A stretch of DNA of 64,000 nt, from the NCBI GenBank assembly GCA_016290325.1, contig JAEETL010000003.1:1-64000 (forward strand), written 5' to 3'. Both the position numbers and the translations under genes were made by a program. The notes below the pieces were generated by a model, which saw nothing but the letters and a program-made list of their open reading frames with translations, was not told where the DNA came from and did no database searches. Shown here piece by piece: positions 18,665 through 25,762 of the stretch (within the stretch, counting starts at the first letter, position 1; every line of letters begins with the position of its first letter). This DNA is from Muribaculaceae bacterium (lineage in GTDB: Bacteria; Bacteroidota; Bacteroidia; Bacteroidales; Muribaculaceae).

Positions 18665-18726
18665 TTTGCCGATAATAAAATCTTTATATAAATTTGCATT
18701 GATATAACCTTCTACATATAAATTTG
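18665..18726 (+). promoter_or_regulatory. Two tandem promoters created by a duplication
   Basis: First: TTTG 18665-18668, 20 nt, TAAATTTG 18689-18696. Second: TTTG 18693-18696 (the -7 of the first copy), 22 nt, TAAATTTG 18719-18726. Both match the Bacteroidetes consensus. Confidence 0.6.
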
Positions 18727-18746
18727 CATTGATATAACCTTCTACA
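18687..18746 (+). repeat. Perfect 30-bp tandem duplication
   Basis: Two identical 30-nt copies, 18687-18716 and 18717-18746, each starting TATAAATTTGCATTG. Each contains one -7 promoter element. The remaining gap bases between 18597 and 18821 are AT-rich with no other signal seen. Confidence 0.9.
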
Positions 18747-18821
18747 AGATTTTTATCAAGAAATTATACTAACTTGAATTAGATCTAAATTCATTTTATG
18801 ATCCATTAATATTTTGTTTTT

Positions 18822-19007
18822 ATGAAGAAACTATTATTACTCTTAACAGTTCTGACGCTGGGTCTCGGTGCCCAGGCCGACATGATCAGTTTGCAAAACG
18901 CCAACTATCGTCATGTCAAGAAAACTCAAACAGTCAGTCCTGCCGTATCCCAGTCAGCATTAGCAGATGCTATCAGATTATTTCAGATTATTCAGTTGCT
19001 CCAATAA
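18822..19007 (+). CDS. Small secreted peptide or remnant of a secreted-protein gene
   Basis: 61 residues. It begins with a convincing signal peptide (MKKLLLLLTVLTLGLGAQA) and then ~42 residues with no family I recognise. The signal sequence closely resembles those of the dockerin and BspA proteins nearby, and the open frame stops abruptly. Two readings: a true small exported peptide, or the 5' stump of a deleted secreted gene whose promoter region survives. It is preceded by the duplicated promoter and followed by the rpsA promoter 69 bp later. Low certainty. Confidence 0.4.
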   Translation: MKKLLLLLTVLTLGLGAQADMISLQNANYRHVKKTQTVSPAVSQSALADAIRLFQIIQLLQ

Positions 19008-19075
19008 TAAGGAGTTCCCCATAAATTGATGTTACAAAAAATCTGTCGTTTTTCAGAAAATTGTGGCGTTTTTGC

Positions 19076-19105
19076 TTGTGAATCAGGAATTTTGTTGTAC
19101 CTTTG
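19076..19105 (+). promoter_or_regulatory. rpsA promoter
   Basis: TTG 19076-19078, 19-nt spacer, TACCTTTG 19098-19105. The leader then carries a hairpin cttttcgg/ccggaaag (19114-19121, 19130-19137) upstream of ATG at 19170, a plausible place for S1 autoregulation. Confidence 0.75.
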
Positions 19106-19169
19106 CAGTCGCGCTTTTCGGGAATGTGTCCGGAAAGGCTGTTTAACTAACTTATTATTAACAATTTAA

Positions 19170-20996
19170 ATGAGCGAAGAATTAAAAAATTCTCCAATCG
19201 CCGATTTCGATTGGGACGCCTATGAGAAAGGCGAAACCAAAAGAGACAAATCTTTTGAAGAACTGGAAAAAACCTACGACAAGTCACTGAACGCATTTCA
19301 GGAGGACGAAGTGACCGAAGGTACCGTAATCTCGATCAACAAGCGCGAGGTTGTGGTTAACATCGGTGCAAAGTCGGACGGCATCATTCCCGTTAGCGAA
19401 TTCCGTTACAACCCCGACCTCAAGGTGGGCGACACTGTTGAAGTGTATGTCGAGAACCGTGAGGACAAGAAAGGTCAGCTCGTGCTGTCGCACCGCAAGG
19501 CCCGTCAGGCCAAGAGCTGGGATCGCGTTAACGAAGCGCTTGAGAACAACGAGATCATCAAGGGTTACATCAAGTGCCGCACTAAGGGTGGTATGATCGT
19601 CGATGTATTTGGCATCGAGGCCTTCTTGCCCGGTTCACAGATTGACGTACGCCCCATCCGCAACTATGATGACTACGTTGACAAGACTATGGAGTTCAAG
19701 ATCGTGAAGATTAACCAGGACTTCCGCAATGTTGTTGTTTCGCACAAGGCTCTCATCGAGGCCGAGCTCGAACAGCAGAAGAAAGAGATCATGTCCAAGC
19801 TAGAGAAGGGTCAGGTACTCGAGGGTACCGTTAAGAACATCACCAACTATGGTGTGTTCATCGACCTGGGTGGCGTGGATGGTCTGATTCACATCACCGA
19901 CCTGTCATGGGGCCGTGTAAACAACCCCGCCGACATCGTCGAGCCCGAGCAGAAGCTCAACGTCGTTATCCTCGACTTCAATGAGGAGAAGAACCGCATC
20001 GCTTTGGGCCTCAAGCAGCTCCAGCCGCATCCCTGGGATGCTCTGGATCCCAATCTCAAGGTGGGCGACCACATCAAGGGCAAGGTTGTCGTTATGTACG
20101 ACTACGGTGCATTTGTTGAGGTGGCTCCCGGTGTTGAGGGCCTGATTCACGTGAGCGAGATGAGCTGGTCACAGCGCCTGCGTCCTGCACAGGACTTCAT
20201 GAAGGTGGGTGACGAGGTCGAGGCCGTTATCCTGGCTCTGGACCGCGAGGACCGCAAGATGTCGCTTGGCGTTAAGCAGCTCACCAACGATCCTTGGGAC
20301 ACCATCGAGGAGAAGTACCCCGTTGGCAGCAAGCACACCGCTAAGGTGCGCAACTTCACCAACTTCGGTATCTTTGTTGAGATGGAAGAGGGCGTTGAGG
20401 GTCTTATCCACATCAGCGACCTGTCCTGGACCAAGAAGATCAAACACCCGAGCGAGTTTACCAAGGTTGACGCCCCCATCGACGTTGTCGTTCTCGACAT
20501 CGACAAGGAGAACCGTCGTCTGAGCCTGGGTCACAAGCAGCTCGAGGAGAATCCTTGGGAGAACTACGAGACCATCTTTACCCGTGGCAGCGTGCACGAG
20601 GGTACCATCAGCGAGCTCACCGAGCGTGGCGGTCAAATCCGTCTCGATCCCTACGGTGTTGAAGGCTTTGCTACACCCAAGCACCTCACCAAGGAGGATG
20701 GCACCACTGCTAAGCAGGGTGAGACCTTGATGTTCAAGGTGATCGACTTCAACAAGGAGAGCAAGCACATCATCTTGTCTCACAGCCGCATCTTTGAGGA
20801 TGAGCAGCGCAACGAGGCTCGCAAGGCACGCCGTCAGGCTGCTGCCAACAAGCCCGCTGCCGAGGCCGCTCCCGCCGCTCCCCAGGTCGAGAAGACCACC
20901 CTGGGCGACGTGACCGACTTGGCTGCCCTGAAGGCTCAGCTCGAGAAGAACGAAGCCCCCGAGGCTACCGACGAAGCTCCTAAGGCTGAGGAGTAA
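19170..20996 (+). CDS. rpsA: 30S ribosomal protein S1
   Basis: 608 residues. Six S1/OB-fold repeats can be read: ~45-113, ~130-195, ~215-283, ~300-370, ~385-457 and ~472-545; the middle four carry the strong pattern G-V-[DE]-G-L-I-H-x-[ST]-[DE]-[LM]-S-W. It binds mRNA and docks it on the 30S subunit, which matters in Bacteroidetes where Shine-Dalgarno use is weak. An acidic N-terminal region and an Ala/Glu-rich C-terminal tail flank the repeats. Codon use is strongly biased, as expected of a highly expressed gene; this creates long antisense open frames that are artefacts. Own promoter and terminator, so monocistronic. Confidence 0.97.
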   Translation: MSEELKNSPIADFDWDAYEKGETKRDKSFEELEKTYDKSLNAFQEDEVTEGTVISINKREVVVNIGAKSDGIIPVSEFRYNPDLKVGDTVEVYVENREDKKGQLVLSHRKARQAKSWDRVNEALENNEIIKGYIKCRTKGGMIVDVFGIEAFLPGSQIDVRPIRNYDDYVDKTMEFKIVKINQDFRNVVVSHKALIEAELEQQKKEIMSKLEKGQVLEGTVKNITNYGVFIDLGGVDGLIHITDLSWGRVNNPADIVEPEQKLNVVILDFNEEKNRIALGLKQLQPHPWDALDPNLKVGDHIKGKVVVMYDYGAFVEVAPGVEGLIHVSEMSWSQRLRPAQDFMKVGDEVEAVILALDREDRKMSLGVKQLTNDPWDTIEEKYPVGSKHTAKVRNFTNFGIFVEMEEGVEGLIHISDLSWTKKIKHPSEFTKVDAPIDVVVLDIDKENRRLSLGHKQLEENPWENYETIFTRGSVHEGTISELTERGGQIRLDPYGVEGFATPKHLTKEDGTTAKQGETLMFKVIDFNKESKHIILSHSRIFEDEQRNEARKARRQAAANKPAAEAAPAAPQVEKTTLGDVTDLAALKAQLEKNEAPEATDEAPKAEE

Positions 20997-21038
20997 ATCC
21001 CAATCGAAAAGTATAACCATCGCGTTATATGATCATTG

Positions 21039-21072
21039 TCACCGGCATCTTTTTAAGGTGCCGGTGATTTTT
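21039..21072 (+). terminator. rpsA terminator
   Basis: 9-bp stem TCACCGGCA/TGCCGGTGA followed by TTTTT. Confidence 0.85.
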
Positions 21073-21139
21073 ATGTATATCTCACAATTTGGGCAAAAAA
21101 TCCATTATTATACATTATTCAAAAATATTTGCCGAAATA

Positions 21140-21171
21140 TTTCCGTAATCAAAAAAAAACAACTAATTTTG
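21140..21171 (+). promoter_or_regulatory. Promoter of the hydBAC operon
   Basis: TAATTTTG at 21164-21171 fits the -7 element; TTTC at 21140-21143 is 20 nt upstream as a weak -33. The leader to the GTG at 21227 is about 50 nt. Confidence 0.5.
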
Positions 21172-21226
21172 ACCCCAAATAAACCCTACATAAATCTATA
21201 ACACTAATAACTAATTCATTTACAAC

Positions 21227-23134
21227 GTGAAAATACTTTCTATTAACGACCTCAATAACTTGAGGAAGCGTGCGCAGCAGGCATTGGCGCTGCGCGAGGA
21301 AAGTTCTGACCAGGCGTCAGAGCAATGTTGTGGTCTTGCTACCGGAGCCGAGCATCTGCAAGTGCTGTGCTGTGGCGGTACTGGTTGCAAGGCGTCCAAC
21401 AGCCACAAAATCGTTGATAACCTGAAAGCCGCATGCGAGGAGAATGGCATTGCCGACAAGGTGGATGTCATCACTACCGGTTGCTTCGGTTTCTGCGAGA
21501 AAGGTCCCATCGTGAAGATTATCCCCGACAACACCTTCTACACCCAGGTGAAGCCCGAGGATGCTGCCGAAATCGTCAAGGAACACATCATTGGCGGTCG
21601 TCGCGTGGAGCGTCTGCTCTATGTTGACCCCAAGACCCAGAAGACGGTGAGCGACAGCAAGCACATGGACTTCTACCGCAAGCAGATGCGTATCGCCCTG
21701 CGTAACTGCGGCCTGATTGACCCCGAGAACATTGAGGAATACATCGCCCGTGACGGTTATCAGGGTATTGCTAACGCATTGCTCAACCAGACCCCCGAAG
21801 AGGTGATTGAAATCATCAAGGCCTCAGGTCTGCGCGGACGTGGTGGCGCTGGCTTCCCCACCGGTATGAAGTGGGGCTTTGCCCGTGGCTATGAGGCTGA
21901 CGAGAAATATGTGGTCTGCAACGCTGACGAGGGCGACCCCGGTGCATTCATGGACCGCTCTATCATGGAGGGTGACCCCAACTCGGTCATCGAGGCCATG
22001 ACCGTCTGCGGTTACTGTATCAACGCCCACAAGGGTTTGATTTACATCCGCGCTGAGTATCCCCTGGCTGTAAACCGCCTGAAGATTGCTATCAAGCAGG
22101 CTCGCGAGTATGGCCTGCTCGGCAAGAGGATTCTGGGTACAGACTTTGATTTTGATATTGAGATCCGCTACGGTGCTGGCGCATTCGTTTGCGGTGAGGA
22201 AACCGCCCTTATCCACTCGATGGAAGGCAAGCGCGGTGAGCCTACCCTGAAGCCGCCGTTCCCCGCTGAGGCTGGTTTCAACATGAAGCCCACCAACGTG
22301 AACAACGTTGAGACCCTCGCCAATGTGCCTATCATCTTGACCAAGGGCGCTGACTGGTTTGCTTCGATCGGTACCGAGAAGAGCAAGGGTACTAAGGTGT
22401 TTGCTCTGGCTGGTAAAATTAATAATGTGGGCCTTATCGAGGTTCCCATGGGCACGACACTGCGCGAGATCATCTACGACATCGGTGGTGGCGTTAAGAA
22501 TGGCAAGGAGTTTAAGGCTGTGCAGACTGGTGGTCCCTCGGGCGGTTGCTTGACAGCTAAGCACCTTGACACTCCCATTGACTATGAGCATCTTACTGCT
22601 GCAGGCTCGATGATGGGTTCTGGCGGTATGATCGTTATGGACGAGGACGACTGTATGGTCAGCGTGGCCAAGTTCTACCTCGAGTTCACTTGTGACGAGA
22701 GCTGCGGTAAGTGCACACCCTGCCGCATCGGTAACAAGCGCATGCTTGAGATCCTTACCCGTATTACCGAGGGCAAGGGCACTATGGAAGACCTTGATCG
22801 CCTGAAAGAGCTCGGCGAGATCATCAAGGACACCGCCCTGTGCGGCCTTGGTCAGACTTCTCCTAATCCCGTGTTATCGACGATTAACAATTTCTGGGAC
22901 GAATATGTAGAGCATGTGAAACAGCACACCTGCCGTGCTAAGCAGTGCAAGGCCCTCGTGACCTACAGCATTGAAGCCTCCAAGTGTAAGGGTTGCGGCG
23001 CTTGTGCCCGCAAGTGCCCCGCCAACGCCATTATGGGCGACATGCGCAAGCCTCACATTATTAACCCCTTCGAGTGCATCCGCTGCGGTATGTGTAAGTC
23101 TAACTGCCGCTTCGACGCCATCTCGGTTTATTAA
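21227..23134 (+). CDS. hydB: Electron-bifurcating [FeFe]-hydrogenase, NAD(P)H/FMN subunit HydB (NuoF-like)
   Basis: 635 residues, GTG start. Order: thioredoxin-like [2Fe-2S] domain with Cys48/49, Cys54, Cys86 and Cys90 (TTGCFGFC); NuoF core with GRGGAGFPTG and CNADEGDPGAFMDR for FMN/NAD binding; SLBB region; [4Fe-4S] site CDESCGKCTPCR; and a C-terminal 2x[4Fe-4S] ferredoxin (CKGCGACARKC and CIRCGMCKSNC). This is the HydB/HndC layout, ~600-630 residues. In HydABC complexes this subunit takes electrons from NADH and passes them to HydA, coupled to ferredoxin oxidation. Gene order B-A-C with short gaps (14 and 26 bp) indicates one operon. Cytoplasmic. High confidence. Confidence 0.95.
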   Translation: MKILSINDLNNLRKRAQQALALREESSDQASEQCCGLATGAEHLQVLCCGGTGCKASNSHKIVDNLKAACEENGIADKVDVITTGCFGFCEKGPIVKIIPDNTFYTQVKPEDAAEIVKEHIIGGRRVERLLYVDPKTQKTVSDSKHMDFYRKQMRIALRNCGLIDPENIEEYIARDGYQGIANALLNQTPEEVIEIIKASGLRGRGGAGFPTGMKWGFARGYEADEKYVVCNADEGDPGAFMDRSIMEGDPNSVIEAMTVCGYCINAHKGLIYIRAEYPLAVNRLKIAIKQAREYGLLGKRILGTDFDFDIEIRYGAGAFVCGEETALIHSMEGKRGEPTLKPPFPAEAGFNMKPTNVNNVETLANVPIILTKGADWFASIGTEKSKGTKVFALAGKINNVGLIEVPMGTTLREIIYDIGGGVKNGKEFKAVQTGGPSGGCLTAKHLDTPIDYEHLTAAGSMMGSGGMIVMDEDDCMVSVAKFYLEFTCDESCGKCTPCRIGNKRMLEILTRITEGKGTMEDLDRLKELGEIIKDTALCGLGQTSPNPVLSTINNFWDEYVEHVKQHTCRAKQCKALVTYSIEASKCKGCGACARKCPANAIMGDMRKPHIINPFECIRCGMCKSNCRFDAISVY

Positions 23135-23148
23135 ATTTCGATAGCATC

Positions 23149-24918
23149 ATGGAAGAAAAGAATATGATCACTCTGACGATTGATAAACACGAGGTAAATG
23201 TTCCCGCAGGGACCATGTTGCTCGATGCCGCCAAGACTGTGGGCATCAGCATTCCCACCCTGTGCCACATCGACCTCGAGGGCACTTGTGTTCAGAACAT
23301 GCCCGCATCGTGCCGCATTTGTGTTGTGGAGATCGAAGGCCGCCGCAATTTGGCTCCCGCCTGCGCTACCCGCGTCACCCCGGGCATGGTGGTACACACC
23401 AACAGCGCCCGCGTCATACGCGCCCGCAAGACTGTTGCTGAGCTGATGCTTAGCGACCATCCCAACGATTGCTTGACCTGCCCCAAGTGCAGTGACTGTG
23501 AACTTCAGCGTCTGGTAATGCGCTTTAACATCCGCCAAATGCCTTATAACGGTGGCGAACAGAGCGAGCGCAAGCAAGAGTTGACTCCCGCCATCTCGCG
23601 CAACATGGAGAAGTGTGTTTACTGCCGCCGTTGCGAGAGCGTCTGCAACAATGTTCAGTCAGTAGGTGTGCTGAGCGCTATCCGCCGTGGTTTCAACACA
23701 ACCATCGCTCCCACCTTCGACAAGATGTTCACCGATACCAACTGTACCTACTGCGGCCAGTGTGTTGCCGTATGTCCTACCGGTGCCTTGACCGAGCATG
23801 ACTATACCAACCAGCTCATGGACGACCTGACCAACCCCGACAAGGTGGTTGTCGCTCAGCCCGCTCCCGCCGTTCGCTTCGCTCTTGGTGAGGAATTCGG
23901 CATGAAGCCCGGCACTATCGTGACTGGTAAGATGGCTACCGCATTGCGTGACCTCGGCTTTGATTATGCATTCGACACCGACTTTGCTGCCGACCTCACC
24001 ATTATGGAGGAGGGTACCGAGATCCTGCAACGCCTCAACAAGTTCCTTGCTGGCGATAAGGACGTGAAGCTGCCTATCATGACTTCGTGCTGCCCCGCTT
24101 GGGTTAACTTCTATGAGCACGAGTTCCCCGATCTGCTTGACTATCCCTCAACCGCCAAGTCGCCCGCCCAGATGTTTGGCGCTATCGCTAAGACCTATTG
24201 GGCCGAGAAGATGGGTATCCCCCGCGAGAAACTCGTTGTCGTTTCAATTATGCCCTGCTTGGCCAAGAAGTATGAGGCTGGCCGTGAGGAATTCAAGGTG
24301 GATGGCAATCCCGACGTGGATTACAGCATCTCAACCCGTGAGTTGGGTCGCTTGATCAAGCGCGCCAATATCGACTTCGTCAACCTGCCTGACAGTGACT
24401 TTGACTCGCCCCTCGGCGAATCGACTGGTGCTGGTGCCATCTTCGGTATCACTGGTGGTGTGATGGAGGCTGCTTTGCGTACCGTCTATGAGGTACACAC
24501 TGGCAAGACCCTGCCGCATCTGGAGTTCAACGAAGTGCGCGGCTTTGAGGGCATCAAGGAAGCTACTATCGACCTCAACGGCTTTGAGCTGAAGGTCTGC
24601 GTGGCTCACACCTTGAGCAACGCCCGCAAGGTGATGGATGCACTGCGTGCCGGTAAGCTCAACTACCATGTGGTTGAGGTGATGGCATGTCCCGGCGGTT
24701 GCATCGGCGGTGCTGGTCAGCCCTACCACCACGGTAACATCGAGATTCTCAAGGCACGTGCTGCTGCCGTTTACCGCGAGGACGAGGGCAAGGCCCTGCG
24801 CAAGAGCCACGAGAACCCCGACATCCAGAAGCTCTATAAGGAATTCCTGGGTGAGCCCTGTGGCGAGAAGTCGCACCACCTGCTTCACACGCATTACTTT
24901 GATAAGTCTATTCACTAA
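23149..24918 (+). CDS. hydA: [FeFe]-hydrogenase catalytic subunit HydA of the bifurcating complex
   Basis: 589 residues. N-terminal plant-type [2Fe-2S] domain; His/Cys [4Fe-4S] site (HPNDCLTCPKCSDC); 2x[4Fe-4S] ferredoxin (CVYCRRCESVC, CTYCGQCVAVC); then the H-cluster domain. All three H-cluster signatures are intact: L1 TSCCPAW (312-318), L2 MPCLAKKYE (368-376), L3 ACPGGCIGG with Cys514 and Cys518. It reduces protons to H2. The N-terminal architecture fits the HydA of trimeric bifurcating enzymes. The C-terminal small-subunit tail (residues ~545-589) is present. Two in-frame ATGs (23149, 23164); the first is used. Maturation needs HydE, HydF and HydG, two of which are 3-6 kb away. Confidence 0.96.
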   Translation: MEEKNMITLTIDKHEVNVPAGTMLLDAAKTVGISIPTLCHIDLEGTCVQNMPASCRICVVEIEGRRNLAPACATRVTPGMVVHTNSARVIRARKTVAELMLSDHPNDCLTCPKCSDCELQRLVMRFNIRQMPYNGGEQSERKQELTPAISRNMEKCVYCRRCESVCNNVQSVGVLSAIRRGFNTTIAPTFDKMFTDTNCTYCGQCVAVCPTGALTEHDYTNQLMDDLTNPDKVVVAQPAPAVRFALGEEFGMKPGTIVTGKMATALRDLGFDYAFDTDFAADLTIMEEGTEILQRLNKFLAGDKDVKLPIMTSCCPAWVNFYEHEFPDLLDYPSTAKSPAQMFGAIAKTYWAEKMGIPREKLVVVSIMPCLAKKYEAGREEFKVDGNPDVDYSISTRELGRLIKRANIDFVNLPDSDFDSPLGESTGAGAIFGITGGVMEAALRTVYEVHTGKTLPHLEFNEVRGFEGIKEATIDLNGFELKVCVAHTLSNARKVMDALRAGKLNYHVVEVMACPGGCIGGAGQPYHHGNIEILKARAAAVYREDEGKALRKSHENPDIQKLYKEFLGEPCGEKSHHLLHTHYFDKSIH

Positions 24919-24944
24919 TTTCGAATCAAAACATCAATAACGAT

Positions 24945-25439
24945 ATGAAGAAGAAAGAAGAAATCAAACTGGCGTGTACCGTAGTTCAACAGGTTGAGGA
25001 AATCTGCGACAAGCACGGCAACAAGCCCGGTGAATTGATTAACGTGCTGCACGAGTGCCAGGCACTGCATGGCTATCTCCCCGAGGAGATGCAGCGCATC
25101 ATTGCCCGCAAGTTGGGCGTGCCTGCTTCCAAGGTCTATGGCGTGGTGACGTTCTACTCGTTCTTCACCATGACCCCCAAGGGCAAGCACCCGATTTCAG
25201 TCTGCCTGGGTACCGCTTGCTATGTGCGCGGTTCCGAGCGTCTGCTTGAGGAAATCAAGCGCATCTTGGGCATTGAGGTAGGCGAGACCACCCCCGATGG
25301 CAAGTTCTCGCTTGACTGCCTGCGCTGCGTGGGCGCTTGCGGTCTGGCTCCCGTTGTCATGATTGGTGAGCACGTTTATGGCCGTCTCGATGTCAAGGAC
25401 ATCCGCCAGATCCTCGAGACAACCGCTGCTCAAGACTAA
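24945..25439 (+). CDS. hydC: Electron-bifurcating [FeFe]-hydrogenase subunit HydC (NuoE-like)
   Basis: 164 residues, the normal NuoE/HydC size. A helical N-terminus (LINVLHECQALHGYLPEEMQ) precedes a thioredoxin-like fold. The [2Fe-2S] ligands are the Cys in VCLGTACYVRG and in LRCVGACGLAP. It docks on HydB and completes the HydABC complex. It begins 26 bp after hydA and is followed by a strong hairpin, so it ends the operon. Its placement last (B-A-C) is a local variation on other gene orders known for this complex. Confidence 0.94.
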   Translation: MKKKEEIKLACTVVQQVEEICDKHGNKPGELINVLHECQALHGYLPEEMQRIIARKLGVPASKVYGVVTFYSFFTMTPKGKHPISVCLGTACYVRGSERLLEEIKRILGIEVGETTPDGKFSLDCLRCVGACGLAPVVMIGEHVYGRLDVKDIRQILETTAAQD

Positions 25440-25464
25440 GAACACTAAACATCACTAATTACCC

Positions 25465-25505
25465 GAAAGCGGGAGAGCTCAACTCAAAAGAGCCCTCCCG
25501 CTTTC
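25465..25505 (+). terminator. Terminator after hydC
   Basis: 16-nt arms GAAAGCGGGAGAGCTC/GAGCCCTCCCGCTTTC with one mismatch and a 9-nt loop. T run is weak. Confidence 0.7.
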
Positions 25506-25515
25506 CATCTCTACT

Positions 25516-25625
25516 AGTCCCGTGATGGTGTATGACCTCGGGGTGTTCAAGGGGGCGTCCTCCTGGGTGAGATGGCGGGTCTATCGGCCTTTGCAGCCTG
25601 CCCAGGGTATGCCTTCCCGAATTAT
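25516..25625. other. GC-rich, foldable intergenic element of unknown nature
   Basis: Within the 323-base gap after hydC, this stretch is much richer in G and C than the AT-rich sequence after it. It can fold, for example CTGG (25563-25566) with CCAG (25601-25604) enclosing GCGGG (25575-25579) with CCTGC (25597-25601 region). A 38-codon frame (ATG at 25525) runs across it but matches nothing I know. It might be a structured RNA, a mobile repeat or a coding relic. Confidence 0.35.
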
Positions 25626-25665
25626 ACTTTATTTTTATTGAATTCACCTTAATTGATTCAATTTA

Positions 25666-25696
25666 TTGCAGGATTGGAAGAAAATTCGTAATTTTG
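25666..25696 (+). promoter_or_regulatory. Promoter of the solo hydrogenase
   Basis: TTG 25666-25668, 20-nt spacer, TAATTTTG 25689-25696. Shows that the second hydrogenase is a separate transcription unit from hydBAC. Confidence 0.7.
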
Positions 25697-25762
25697 TGAG
25701 TTAATTTGGGTAGATATCCATCATTCTCCCAACCCTGTGAATGATTAATTTGCTAATTGTCA

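Noticed and set aside
20169-21020. Long minus-strand open frame opposite rpsA
   Set aside because: Mirror of the strongly biased codons of rpsA; Leu/Val/Gly-rich, no family, no promoter. The same holds for antisense frames over hydBAC and groEL.
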